Assembly: GCA_018610095.1 (NCBI GenBank)
Contig: JAHEOB010000208.1
Coordinates: 1-17,172, forward strand
DNA: 17,172 nt
Source: Halothece sp. MAG
GTDB taxonomy: Bacteria > Cyanobacteriota > Cyanobacteriia > Cyanobacteriales > Rubidibacteraceae
Direction of reading: 5' to 3'
Position 1 is the stretch's first letter. Each line of letters starts with the position of its first letter. The position numbers and the translations under genes are program-made. Below, piece by piece: positions 1 through 7,350 of this stretch. The notes below the pieces were generated by a model that made no database searches, was not told where the DNA came from, and was given only the letters and a program-made list of their open reading frames with translations.

Positions 1-164
1 ACTAACATGCCTGCGGGTAATAAGCGCATTCCTCCCAAAAACAGTGGGGTAGTATCAACCATCACCCCTTTCATAGCAACCATGGCTGTGCCCCACAGAA
101 AAAACGGGGCGATCACAACAAACGGTAGCACCCAAACCCGTGGTTGATTGAGTTTCCATTCCAT
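1..164 (-). CDS. EamA/DMT-family transporter, N-terminal fragment cut by the window edge
   Basis: The minus-strand reading frame opens at an ATG at 164 and is still open at position 1, giving 54 visible residues. After a short basic start (MEWKLNQPRVW) comes a hydrophobic segment from about residue 11 to 25. It is followed by LWGTAMVAMKGV and by TPLFLGGMRLLPAGML. A first helix ending in a WG(T/S)xxVAxK motif, then a second helix with xxxRLLPAG, is the pattern of EamA (drug/metabolite transporter superfamily) permeases of ten helices. The substrate cannot be told. The gene is divergent from sppA across 137 bp that must hold both promoters. The family call rests on one and a half helices, so it is good but not certain. 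Confidence 0.72.
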   Translation of the reverse strand, partial: MEWKLNQPRVWVLPFVVIAPFFLWGTAMVAMKGVMVDTTPLFLGGMRLLPAGML

Positions 165-301
165 ATTCCAAGCAAAGAATAACGACTATTTATTATTGTA
201 TAGTTTTGTTAAGACAAGTGACGTTAAAATTGGGGATCGCAAATCAGTTTGGTGCTTAAGCCTTAGGTTACAATCGAGACAATATTGCCGTAAAAAAATC
301 T

Positions 302-1129
302 ATGGTTTGGTTAATTGGTAAGCGACGAGGAAAAAAAATTGCTCGGGTGGAAATTACAGGCGCGATCGCGTCAGAAACGCGTCAGCGAGTCCTCAAAGCC
401 CTGAAAACCATTGAGGAACAAAAATGGAGAGCCCTACTGGTTCGGATTGACTCCCCAGGGGGAACCGTCGGGGATTCCCAAGAAATTTACACCGCCCTAA
501 AGCACCTGCAAAGTAAGCTAAAAGTAGTTGCCAGTTTTGGTAATATTTCTGCTTCTGGCGGGGTTTATGTGGGAATGGGGGCAGAAAAAATTGTCGCCAA
601 TCCCGGCACCATCACAGGCAGCATCGGCGTTATTGTCAGAGGAAACAATTTAGAGCGACTTCTCGACAAAATTGGTGTTTCTTTCCAAGTGGTCAAATCA
701 GGTCCTTATAAAGATATTCTTTCCTTTGATCGAGAACTCACTGACGAGGAAAAGCAAATCTTGCAAGCACTGATTGATACCAGCTATAACCAATTTGTGG
801 AAACTGTTGCCCAAGCCCGTAATCTCAGCATTGATACGGTTCATGGCTTTGCGGATGGACGTATTTTTACAGGAGAACAGGCAAAAGCGTTAGGAGTCGT
901 CGATGATTTGGGAACCGAAGAACAAGCTCGGCGTTGGGCAGCAGAATTGGCTGATTTAAACCCCGACAAAACCGAATGTGTTACCTTTGGCGAGAAAAAA
1001 TCCCCCATTAAACGATTTTTACCAGGGAATAATGAAATTGATACAAATCTTACCTGGAAAAGAGCAAGAGATTGGCTAGAATTTGAACTAGCAACTAATG
1101 GGCAACCGTTATGGCTCTATCGCCCCTAA
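302..1129 (+). CDS. sppA: signal peptide peptidase SppA, short form (S49 family protease)
   Basis: The product is 275 aa, close to the single-domain bacterial SppA (S49) form and about half of the double-domain E. coli form. It is a serine/lysine-dyad protease of the membrane face that degrades leftover signal peptides. The substrate-binding motif RIDSPGGTV is at 48-56. The nucleophile context SASGGVYV places the catalytic Ser at 85. SGPYKDI at 133-139 supplies the general-base Lys137. GSIGVI at 106-111 and GRIFTGEQA at 186-194 are further family motifs. There is no convincing N-terminal transmembrane helix: the start is MVWLIGKRRGKK, so this copy may be peripheral or cytosolic. The ATG at 302 has no clear Shine-Dalgarno sequence. 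A possible -10 box TACAAT lies at 269-274 without a good -35. The aroH start lies 47 bp downstream, so the two may be co-transcribed. Confidence 0.9.
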   Translation: MVWLIGKRRGKKIARVEITGAIASETRQRVLKALKTIEEQKWRALLVRIDSPGGTVGDSQEIYTALKHLQSKLKVVASFGNISASGGVYVGMGAEKIVANPGTITGSIGVIVRGNNLERLLDKIGVSFQVVKSGPYKDILSFDRELTDEEKQILQALIDTSYNQFVETVAQARNLSIDTVHGFADGRIFTGEQAKALGVVDDLGTEEQARRWAAELADLNPDKTECVTFGEKKSPIKRFLPGNNEIDTNLTWKRARDWLEFELATNGQPLWLYRP

Positions 1130-1163
1130 GAAACGGTTGACAATGAATGACTGAGTTAAAAAA

Positions 1164-1170
1164 GGGAGGA
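1164..1170 (+). promoter_or_regulatory. Shine-Dalgarno sequence that sets the aroH start
   Basis: GGGAGGA is a near-perfect anti-16S match ending 6 nt before GTG 1177 and 9 nt before GTG 1180. It lies downstream of the in-frame ATG at 1147, so it argues that the ATG is not the start. Either GTG is possible. GTG 1177 has the better spacing. Confidence 0.7.
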
Positions 1171-1176
1171 AACTTC

Positions 1177-1566
1177 GTGGTGGAGTGGAAAGTGCGAGCC
1201 ATTCGTGGAGCCACAACAGCATCTGCGAATACAGCAGAAGCCATTCGAGAAGCGGTTACGGAACTGCTCGACGAACTAGAAGCACGAAATCACCTCGACC
1301 CTAACGAGATTATTAGTGCTATCTTTACCACAACTCGTGATTTAGATGCCATTTTTCCCGCGAGTGTGGCAAGAGAACGTCCCAATTGGGATAATGTGGC
1401 ACTACTGGATGTGCAGCAAATGCACGTCGAGGGAAGTTTACCACGCTGTATTCGCTTTTTAATCCATGTTAATACTGCCAATCCCCACTGGGAAATTGTT
1501 CATCCCTATCTTCGTCAAGCGAAACATTTACGCCCAGATTGGACATTAGCCCAGATGGGATCGTAA
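1177..1566 (+). CDS. aroH: chorismate mutase, AroH class (monofunctional)
   Basis: This enzyme converts chorismate to prephenate, the committed step to phenylalanine and tyrosine, in the cytosol. The start chosen is GTG 1177, giving 129 aa. A strong GGGAGGA at 1164-1170 sits 6-7 nt before it, and the family usually begins just ahead of the R(A/G)IRGATT motif. The in-frame ATG at 1147 would add ten residues and put the ribosome-binding site inside the gene. The protein aligns without gaps to recalled Bacillus subtilis AroH with a +3 offset. Arg10 (Bs Arg7), Phe60 (Phe57), Cys91 (Cys88), Arg93 (Arg90), Tyr111 (Tyr108) and Arg119 (Arg116) are all kept. Two active-site positions differ: Cys75 is Asp78 here and the catalytic Glu78 is Gln81, so the carboxylate appears to have moved by three residues. 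The gene lies between sppA and bioB, all in one direction. Confidence 0.92.
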   Translation: MVEWKVRAIRGATTASANTAEAIREAVTELLDELEARNHLDPNEIISAIFTTTRDLDAIFPASVARERPNWDNVALLDVQQMHVEGSLPRCIRFLIHVNTANPHWEIVHPYLRQAKHLRPDWTLAQMGS

Positions 1567-1596
1567 GCTAATCTGACGTGATCACTAAAATGCGGA

Positions 1597-2625
1597 ATGA
1601 TTAATATCGATTGGAATACGCTAGCCGATAAAGCCTTAGCTGGAGATTGCCTGACCCGTGAGGAAGCTCATAGCGTTTTAACTGCCCCCAATGAGGAATT
1701 ACTCTGGCAATTAGCAGCAGCTTATAAAGTTCGCCATCATTACTGGGGCAATCGAGTCCGTTTACACTTTTTATTAAATGCTCAAAGTGGTTTATGCGCC
1801 GAAGATTGTCATTATTGTTCCCAGTCGAAAATTTCCACTGCTAAAATTGAGAAATATCCCTTATTAGCGAAAGAAGAAATCATCAATGCTGCCTCTCAAG
1901 CGGCGGAATTAAAAGCGGGAACATTTTGTTTAGTGACCTCGGGCCGTAGCCCCACTGAGTCCTTATTAAATCGCCTTTGTGAAGCAGTGGAAACGGTTAA
2001 AGCCCAATATGATCTCAAAGTCTGTGCTTGTGTGGGGTTACTGGATGATCAACAAGCACAACGGTTAGCAACAGCAGGAGTGGATCGGGTTAATCATAAT
2101 TTAAATACCTCCCAAAATTATCACCCGAAAATTTGTTCCACCCATACCTTCAGCGATCGCGTTACCACCGTTGATCATGTCAAACAAGCGGGAATGACCA
2201 CTTGTTCCGGAGGAATTATTGGTATGGGAGAATCCCATGACGATGTGATTGATCTGGCTCTCAGTCTCCGAGAGTTAGATATTACCAGTATTCCTGTTAA
2301 CTTCCTAATTCCCATTCCCGGAACGCCTTTAGGAGACAGTGAACCTCCGTCTTTAACCCCGCAATTTTGCTTGCGTGTTCTTTGCCTCTATCGATTCCTG
2401 TTACCTGAGCGAGAAATTCGGATTGCAGGGGGACGAGAAGTTCATTTACGCTCCATGCAACCGTTTGGCTTATATCCTGCCAATTCCATCTTTGTCGCTG
2501 ATTATCTCACTACCGAAGGACAATCCGCTCAACAAGATTGGCAAATGATCCAAGATGCCGGGTTTGTCTTAGAATCAGCAGATGGCTCAGCTCTAGCTCA
2601 AGCTAATTCACAGGAGAATAAGTAA
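1597..2625 (+). CDS. bioB: biotin synthase BioB (radical SAM), Bacillus-like subtype
   Basis: This radical SAM enzyme inserts sulfur into dethiobiotin to make biotin. At 342 aa it has the usual length. The CxxxCxxC motif binding the SAM-linked [4Fe-4S] cluster is Cys67, Cys71 and Cys74 (GLCAEDCHYCSQS). Candidate ligands of the auxiliary [2Fe-2S] cluster are Cys111, Cys143, Cys203 and Arg275. Further family motifs are NHNLNTS at 167-173, CSGGIIGMGES at 203-213, PVNFLIPIPGTPL at 233-245 and GGREVHLRSMQPFGLY at 278-293. GTFCLVTSGR and KVCACVGLL follow the Bacillus/Chloroflexi pattern rather than the E. coli type (RFCMGAAW), which I recall from other cyanobacteria; this may mark transfer or an old paralogue. 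No other biotin gene is nearby. The last 23 bp overlap the 3' end of the convergent rodZ-like gene. The ATG has no clear ribosome-binding site. Confidence 0.94.
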   Translation: MINIDWNTLADKALAGDCLTREEAHSVLTAPNEELLWQLAAAYKVRHHYWGNRVRLHFLLNAQSGLCAEDCHYCSQSKISTAKIEKYPLLAKEEIINAASQAAELKAGTFCLVTSGRSPTESLLNRLCEAVETVKAQYDLKVCACVGLLDDQQAQRLATAGVDRVNHNLNTSQNYHPKICSTHTFSDRVTTVDHVKQAGMTTCSGGIIGMGESHDDVIDLALSLRELDITSIPVNFLIPIPGTPLGDSEPPSLTPQFCLRVLCLYRFLLPEREIRIAGGREVHLRSMQPFGLYPANSIFVADYLTTEGQSAQQDWQMIQDAGFVLESADGSALAQANSQENK

Positions 2626-3367
2626 TGGTTGATAAATCGCTACCCTTCTCAAATTTTGCTGACTGCTGTTGATGGTATTCCACAATGAGACCCCCTGTAT
2701 CTTTGGTATGTAGCGTTAATTCTTCTTGAGCTGTCCAAGTGCGATTTTCTCCTGCTGAGAGTTCTCCCTCATAAACTTGTTCGCCATCACTGATGACTTG
2801 TAACCACGTATCATTTTCAATCGACACCTTAATTTTCACAGCAGAATTCTGGGAAGACTGCACATTAGCAACTTCCTTTTGTAAAGGATTATGCGTTGTC
2901 TGAGGTTGGGAGTTGTGACTCTCTTGGGATTCCTTGGGAGCCAGTCTTTGATCAATAATTAGGGATAAACCCCAGATGGATAGTACCACCAGCAGCAAAT
3001 AGATGAAATACAAGTGTAGGGGACGTAATTGGGTGGTGGGCGCTTTTTGCCAAGAGGGATTAACCGTGTTGGAATTGGCAGCAGTAGAAAACTCTTGGGC
3101 GTATTTTGCCCCATCTAAACCAATAGCATCGGCAAATCGTTTCATTAAGCCCCGTATATAAACCGGTTCGGGAAGTTCCTCTAATTGTCCTTGTTCAATG
3201 GCAATCAGTAATCGAGCCTGAATTCGAGTTTGTTTGGCTACTTCCTCAATGCTAACCCCCTGCGTTTCTCGCACTTGACGAATTTTAGACCCAATTTCTT
3301 GCAGTTTTTCTTGTTGTGTTGGTTGAGAACTCATTTGGGAGGGGTGTTGGTTTGCAGTAAATATCAT
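2603..3367 (-). CDS. RodZ-like membrane protein (HTH_25 / TM / DUF4115)
   Basis: The 254-aa protein has the RodZ layout. A cytoplasmic helix-turn-helix domain covers about residues 20-85, with IGSKIRQVRETQGVSIEEVA followed by TRIQARLLIAIEQG. A single transmembrane helix lies at about 118-138. A linker rich in Gln and Ser precedes a C-terminal domain at about 178-250 with the RodZ C-terminal pattern (VSIENDTWLQVISDGE, then ENRTWTA). RodZ proteins link MreB-like cytoskeleton to the cell wall machinery, and cyanobacterial homologues are less studied. The start may be ATG 3367 or, eleven codons later, the Met before SSQPTQQEK; neither has a clear ribosome-binding site. The gene begins 13 bp after the pseudouridine synthase stop codon, so co-transcription and translational coupling are likely. 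Its 3' end overlaps bioB. Confidence 0.82.
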   Translation of the reverse strand: MIFTANQHPSQMSSQPTQQEKLQEIGSKIRQVRETQGVSIEEVAKQTRIQARLLIAIEQGQLEELPEPVYIRGLMKRFADAIGLDGAKYAQEFSTAANSNTVNPSWQKAPTTQLRPLHLYFIYLLLVVLSIWGLSLIIDQRLAPKESQESHNSQPQTTHNPLQKEVANVQSSQNSAVKIKVSIENDTWLQVISDGEQVYEGELSAGENRTWTAQEELTLHTKDTGGLIVEYHQQQSAKFEKGSDLSTITYSPVN

Positions 3368-3380
3368 AGTGATAAGGTGA

Positions 3381-4109
3381 TTATGGCTGAATGGTTTGTT
3401 TGAGATAATGAATTTCTTGATGGGTCAGAAAACGATAATCTCCACTTTGACAACGCAATTGAATGTCACCAATGGCACTACGATGAAGCGCAATCACGGG
3501 AAACCCCAATTTTTCAGCAATGCGTCTAATTTGACGATTTCTACCTTCCCACAACACAATTTGGAGTAAAGTTCGGTTGCGGTAACGTTTCATGAGTTCA
3601 ACTTGCGCAGGTAAGGTGGTTTTGCCATCGAGAACAATTCCCTGACGCCATTGGTTTAAAACCGACTCTGGGGGATGATGTTTCACCCAAACTTGATATG
3701 TTTTTGGCAGATGATAGCGCGGATGGGTCAGATGAAGGGTTAACTCGCCATTATTAGTTAATAGGATTGCGCCAGTGGAATGAAAATCCAATCGCCCAAC
3801 AGGATGCAATCCTTGTCCTTGTTGCAGAGAAGGGGGCATTAAATCTAATAAGGTCGGTCGTTTTTGGGGATCCCAACAAGTGGACACCACGCCACGGGGT
3901 TTGTTAACTAAAATATAAAGCTCCTTTGGGCGATGGTTTTCGGTAATGAGTTTGCCATCAACGGTAACGCGATCGCGCTGGAAATCAATTTTTTGACCTA
4001 ATTGGGCTGTTTGACCATTGACTTTCACTCGTCCCGCCAGCATCATTTTTTCTGCTCGACGACGTGATGCAATTCCGCATTGTGAGAGAATTTTTTGGAC
4101 TCGTTCCAT
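3381..4109 (-). CDS. rRNA pseudouridine synthase, RsuA/RluB/RluE/RluF family
   Basis: An S4 RNA-binding domain occupies about residues 1-60 (RVQKILSQCGIASRRRAEKM, then GRVKVNG). The catalytic domain follows, with NKPRGVVST, the motif VGRLDFHSTGAILLTNNGEL carrying catalytic Asp108, and a C-terminal WEGRNRQIRRI. Enzymes of this family isomerise uridine to pseudouridine in 16S or 23S rRNA. Which position it modifies cannot be told from the sequence, though RluB-like activity on 23S rRNA is a reasonable guess. The start is taken at ATG 4109 (242 aa); an in-frame TTG two codons upstream at 4115 is possible. It heads a likely two-gene unit with the rodZ-like gene and is divergent from the DUF2993 gene with only 39 bp between start codons. 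Confidence 0.88.
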   Translation of the reverse strand: MERVQKILSQCGIASRRRAEKMMLAGRVKVNGQTAQLGQKIDFQRDRVTVDGKLITENHRPKELYILVNKPRGVVSTCWDPQKRPTLLDLMPPSLQQGQGLHPVGRLDFHSTGAILLTNNGELTLHLTHPRYHLPKTYQVWVKHHPPESVLNQWRQGIVLDGKTTLPAQVELMKRYRNRTLLQIVLWEGRNRQIRRIAEKLGFPVIALHRSAIGDIQLRCQSGDYRFLTHQEIHYLKQTIQP

Positions 4110-4112
4110 AAA

Positions 4113-4124
4113 CAAACCCGTTTG
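4113..4124. promoter_or_regulatory. palindrome in the 39-bp divergent gap (possible operator)
   Basis: CAAAC-CC-GTTTG is a perfect inverted repeat with 5-bp arms and a 2-bp centre. It sits directly upstream of the pseudouridine synthase ATG in the short gap shared with the DUF2993 gene. A dyad at a shared divergent start region is a typical position for a regulator site, but 5-bp arms can arise by chance. No matching -10/-35 pair is clear on either strand. Confidence 0.22.
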
Positions 4125-4148
4125 ACCATTTTAAATTTTAATTCAATT

Positions 4149-4862
4149 ATGATGAAGTTCAAAAATAGTCAGCTGCTAACAAAAATTTTGGAGCCTGCTC
4201 TAGAGGTTTGGCTTCATTCCCAATTGGATGCTGTGGAAGGATTACAGCTTGAAATTGCTAGCAGCGATCGCGAATTAATGGGTGGCATCATTCCCAGTCT
4301 TGTTTTAAAAAGTCACTTTGCCAAGTATCATGGGCTACATTTTGATCAAGTTGCTCTGACAGCAGAAAATATTCGGGTTAATGTCATGCAATTATTCCAA
4401 GGGCAACCTTTAACCCTTTTAAATCCCGTTCCCTTATTTGGAAAAGTTCGTATGACCCAAGCTCATCTTGCTGCCTCTCTAAACTCATCACTTCTACAAT
4501 CAGGACTCAAAGATTTTCTTTCCCAACTTTTAAAAAGCGATGTCATCCCTGATTTAAAATGGCAAGAAATGATCCTGGATCAACAACAAATTATCTTAAA
4601 GGGACAAAGGTTAACCGCTACTCCTTCCCCAATTTTCATTCAAGCAGAAGTTACTCTTAAAAGCCCCCAAAAGTTATTGATTTCTCCCATTCAAGTGGAA
4701 GGCTTCGATTGTCAAAAATTCCCCTCCTCTGTGGAATTTGATTTGGGCTCAAACGTCTCTTTAGAGCAATTAAATGTAACTGAAACCGCAATTTTTATTC
4801 AAGGGCGTGTGACCATTTTCCCTGAAGAAACCGCATCTAACCAAGGCAAAATTACCTCATGA
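4149..4862 (+). CDS. DUF2993 (LmeA-like) domain protein
   Basis: The start is ATG 4149, giving 237 aa; the next codon, ATG 4152, is equally possible. An in-frame TTG at 4095 would run into the divergent gene and is not preferred. The sequence alternates amphipathic strands and helices without a transmembrane segment or signal peptide. The stretch LEPALEVWLHSQLDAVEGLQ, then a conserved-looking SSDRELMGGIIPSLVL, and LTAENIRVNVMQLFQGQPLTL match my recollection of cyanobacterial DUF2993 proteins, a lipid-binding fold related to mycobacterial LmeA. A role at the membrane surface is inference only. The 3' end overlaps the convergent hydrolase gene by 64 bp, which is long for two real genes, so the two mRNAs are antisense to each other there. 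Confidence 0.68.
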   Translation: MMKFKNSQLLTKILEPALEVWLHSQLDAVEGLQLEIASSDRELMGGIIPSLVLKSHFAKYHGLHFDQVALTAENIRVNVMQLFQGQPLTLLNPVPLFGKVRMTQAHLAASLNSSLLQSGLKDFLSQLLKSDVIPDLKWQEMILDQQQIILKGQRLTATPSPIFIQAEVTLKSPQKLLISPIQVEGFDCQKFPSSVEFDLGSNVSLEQLNVTETAIFIQGRVTIFPEETASNQGKITS

Positions 4863-5716
4863 AATTGCTCGGGACATTCATCATGGAGACAATGACCTGC
4901 TTGAGCAAATTTCACCAATTCTAGATTCGAGTTGAGATTAACAAACTTCTCAGCCAATTTGGGAGGAAGAATCCCATCGCGCTCTCCCCACAGTAACAAA
5001 ATAGGAATTGCTAATCTCGGTAAAATTTCCTTAGCAGTTGGTGTTAACTGAGTGGTTTGGGATTGGGCAAGGGCAACAAAGGCATCACTGGCAAATTCAT
5101 CATAGGTGGGATCACCAAACCGATCCACTAACACTTCCTGTTGGCGGCGAGAAGTCACCATGGGATAAGCCCCTTTAACCCCTAATTGTCGAATCAGCCA
5201 GCGCGATCGGGCAATGGGAAACAAACCGCGAATCAACCAAGGGGCGGTTAACAAATTCTGAAAACCATTGAACAAGATTTGAATGGGTTTGGGGTGTCGT
5301 TGCGATCCTTGCTGAACATCAGCTAAATTAATTAAAATTAGTCCCTTTACCATCTCAGGGTACTGTCCTGCAAGAATCACACTCAATAGCGATCCCAAGG
5401 AATTACCGATCAGGATGGTGGGGGTATTAATAAAGGTTTGCCAAAATTGATACACTTGCTGTGCCCAAATGTCTATACCATAACGAGTGTATGCTTTGCG
5501 AGATGCTCCAAAACCGAGTAAATCAAGGGCATATACCGTATAAGTTTCACTGAGAACTGGCAAATTATGCTGCCAATAAGCAATGGAAGCCCCAAAGCCA
5601 TGTAATAACAATAAGGGGGGATTGTTCTGACAACCCTCTTTTTGGGGTCGCAAGTAAGTATAGCGGATTTGCCAACCACGCCAAACCCAATCTCGTTGTT
5701 TTCCTAACTCAAGCAT
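4799..5716 (-). CDS. alpha/beta hydrolase
   Basis: The 305-aa protein is a complete alpha/beta hydrolase. The oxyanion-hole motif LLLLHGFGAS is at 35-44. The nucleophile elbow GNSLGS places Ser106 as nucleophile. GERDG supplies Asp247 as the acid and GHCLHDE supplies His275. A helical cap segment lies between about 135 and 225. The substrate is unknown: the family includes esterases, C-C hydrolases, haloperoxidase-like enzymes and chloroplast pheophytinase-type proteins, and nothing visible decides between them. There is no signal peptide, so it is likely cytosolic or loosely membrane-associated. It is divergent from infC, with 128 bp between the starts. Its 3' end overlaps the DUF2993 gene. 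Confidence 0.88.
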   Translation of the reverse strand: MLELGKQRDWVWRGWQIRYTYLRPQKEGCQNNPPLLLLHGFGASIAYWQHNLPVLSETYTVYALDLLGFGASRKAYTRYGIDIWAQQVYQFWQTFINTPTILIGNSLGSLLSVILAGQYPEMVKGLILINLADVQQGSQRHPKPIQILFNGFQNLLTAPWLIRGLFPIARSRWLIRQLGVKGAYPMVTSRRQQEVLVDRFGDPTYDEFASDAFVALAQSQTTQLTPTAKEILPRLAIPILLLWGERDGILPPKLAEKFVNLNSNLELVKFAQAGHCLHDECPEQFHEVILPWLDAVSSGKMVTRP

Positions 5717-5774
5717 GATGGAATTGATTATGTTACTAAATTTTTAATCATTGGCAAAGATTGCAATAGAATGA

Positions 5775-5805
5775 TTACAATGGCAAGGGAATTATTTTAT
5801 TGTAA
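5775..5805. promoter_or_regulatory. inverted repeat / possible infC promoter region
   Basis: TTACAAT (5775-5781) and ATTGTAA (5799-5805) form a perfect 7-bp inverted repeat 17 bp apart, in the gap between the divergent hydrolase and infC starts. Read as a promoter toward infC, TTACAA could be a -35 and TATTGT (5798-5803) a -10 with a 17-bp spacer, leaving a leader of about 35 nt. The promoter match is moderate and the dyad could equally be an operator. Confidence 0.3.
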
Positions 5806-5844
5806 GACTTAATTAAAGCGTAGCCGATACTTCAATAAACGCCT

Positions 5845-6375
5845 GTGAAAAGTAAAAAACGCAATCGTCAGCTTCCCCAAATTAACGACAACATTCGTTA
5901 TCCGAAAGTTCGGGTGATTGATACAGAAGGAGAACAACTTGGTATTCTCACGCCCGAAGAAGGTCAACAAATTGCCGAAGAAAAGGAACTGGATTTAGTG
6001 CTTGTCAGTGATAAGGCAGACCCGCCGGTTTGCCGAATCATGGATTATGGCAAGTATAAGTACGAACAAGAACGTCGTGCTAAGGAAGCAAAAAAGAAAC
6101 AACACAACGCGGAAATTAAGGAAGTAAAAATGCGCTACAAGATTGATGAGCATGATTATGATGTGCGCATCAATCAAGCTCGACGCTTCCTGAAAGGTGG
6201 AGATAAAGTCAAAGCGACGATTAATTTTCGTGGACGAGAAATTCAACACACCGAACTCGCCCGAGAATTATTGGAACGCATGGCTGAAGACTTAAAAGAT
6301 AGTGCCGAAATTCAACAATCTCCCAAGCGAGAAGGTCGCAATATGATCATGTTATTATCTCCGAAAAAAGAATAG
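5845..6375 (+). CDS. infC: translation initiation factor IF-3
   Basis: IF3 binds the 30S subunit, keeps it apart from 50S and checks the initiator codon. The 176-aa protein has both domains. The N-domain covers about 10-80 (LPQINDNIRYPKVRVIDTEG, then DPPVCRIMDYGKYKYEQ). A basic linker (RRAKEAKKKQH) follows. The C-domain runs from about 90 to the end (VKMRYKIDEHDYDVRINQA, FRGREIQHTELA, EGRNMIMLL). The start is GTG 5845; an in-frame TAA at 5836-5838 rules out any earlier start. E. coli infC uses an AUU codon that IF3 itself senses, and the non-AUG start here leaves room for similar feedback, which is inference. No Shine-Dalgarno sequence is visible. The gene stands alone, without rpmI-rplT directly downstream, and converges on ubiA. 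Confidence 0.96.
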   Translation: MKSKKRNRQLPQINDNIRYPKVRVIDTEGEQLGILTPEEGQQIAEEKELDLVLVSDKADPPVCRIMDYGKYKYEQERRAKEAKKKQHNAEIKEVKMRYKIDEHDYDVRINQARRFLKGGDKVKATINFRGREIQHTELARELLERMAEDLKDSAEIQQSPKREGRNMIMLLSPKKE

Positions 6376-6426
6376 AGCATAGGAGAGAGGCGTTAATTCC
6401 CCTTGCACCCATGCCCCATAATGCGG

Positions 6427-7344
6427 TCATGATAACAATGATCCACTAATCATTCCTGCCAGTAAAATAAAACCCAGCCCCACATTTTCACGGAACATTT
6501 GACCATATAATGTGGGCTCAATTTCAGGTTGCCGCAGACGGTAATACTGCCAAGCCCAACCGCAAACAGCCACAATCCAAGTTAGCCAAAATGTGAATGC
6601 TAGTTGGGTTTGAAGGCCTAACAGTGCAAATGCAGTTGCAGTTCCGGTAAAAAAGACAGCCACCGCTTCTGGGGTATATTTGCCGAAAAATAAGGCACTG
6701 GAGTGTACGCCAATGCGACGATCATCTTCGCGATCGGCCATGGCATAAATCGTGTCAAATCCTAACGTCCATAGAACCGTTGCACCCCATAATAACCAAG
6801 CCTCAGTTCCGATGCAATTTGCTAAATTCCAAGGGGATTGTTCCGTGTTATGACAAGTAATGGCAGTCCAACTGATCAGTACAGCAAATCCCCAAGCAAT
6901 GGATAAAACGAATTGGGGAATGGGAAAAAATCGTTTTGCAAGGGGATAAACAATAATGACTGGAACGGCTAAGGCGGATAAGAAAAAGCTTACTCCATTG
7001 AGATAAAAGGCTAATCCTGCTGCACAAACAAAGGCAGCGATGGCAACCACAATGCCCACCTGAACGGATAACTCTCGGGAAGCAAGGGGGCGAGTGCGAG
7101 TGCGTTCCACTTGCGGATCAATATCGCGATCCCAGAGATCATTCACCACACAACCTGCTGCCGAGGTGACAAAACTTCCTATGATAATAATGGTGACTAA
7201 CGGTAGGGGTGGCATCCCTCTCGCTGCTAAAAAGACCCCCCACAAAGCAGGAATCATCAGGATTAATCGCCCTGTGGGGCGATCCCAACGTAAGAGTCGA
7301 ATAATCGCTTGCCAAGTTGATTGTTGTTGAGATTGTTGCACCAT
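6427..7344 (-). CDS. ubiA: 4-hydroxybenzoate polyprenyltransferase (UbiA family)
   Basis: This integral-membrane prenyltransferase attaches a polyprenyl chain to 4-hydroxybenzoate. In cyanobacteria the product feeds plastoquinone synthesis, with solanesyl diphosphate as likely donor. The 305-aa protein has about eight or nine hydrophobic segments. The first Asp-rich motif NDLWDRDID is at 68-76 (NDxxDxxxD). The second, DTIYAMADREDD, is at 197-208. Both bind Mg-diphosphate. RTRTRPLASREL at 81-92 is a typical follow-on of the first motif, and the N-terminal RLLRWDRPTG is typical of the 4-hydroxybenzoate branch rather than of chlorophyll or tocopherol prenyltransferases. It is divergent from ppx, with starts 121 bp apart. 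A -10-like TATAAC on the minus strand lies in that gap, without a good -35. Confidence 0.9.
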   Translation of the reverse strand: MVQQSQQQSTWQAIIRLLRWDRPTGRLILMIPALWGVFLAARGMPPLPLVTIIIIGSFVTSAAGCVVNDLWDRDIDPQVERTRTRPLASRELSVQVGIVVAIAAFVCAAGLAFYLNGVSFFLSALAVPVIIVYPLAKRFFPIPQFVLSIAWGFAVLISWTAITCHNTEQSPWNLANCIGTEAWLLWGATVLWTLGFDTIYAMADREDDRRIGVHSSALFFGKYTPEAVAVFFTGTATAFALLGLQTQLAFTFWLTWIVAVCGWAWQYYRLRQPEIEPTLYGQMFRENVGLGFILLAGMISGSLLS

Positions 7345-7350
7345 AATCGA

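Noticed and set aside
1137..1142. A perfect TTGACA ahead of aroH
   Set aside because: No -10 hexamer lies 16-18 bp downstream; that position reads AAAAGG inside the Shine-Dalgarno region. It is probably chance.
6376..6426. Purine-rich AGGAGAGAGG and CATGCCCCATAATGC between infC and ubiA as a terminator or small gene
   Set aside because: I could not form a convincing stem with a T-run, and the ATG there opens only an 11-codon frame overlapping ubiA.
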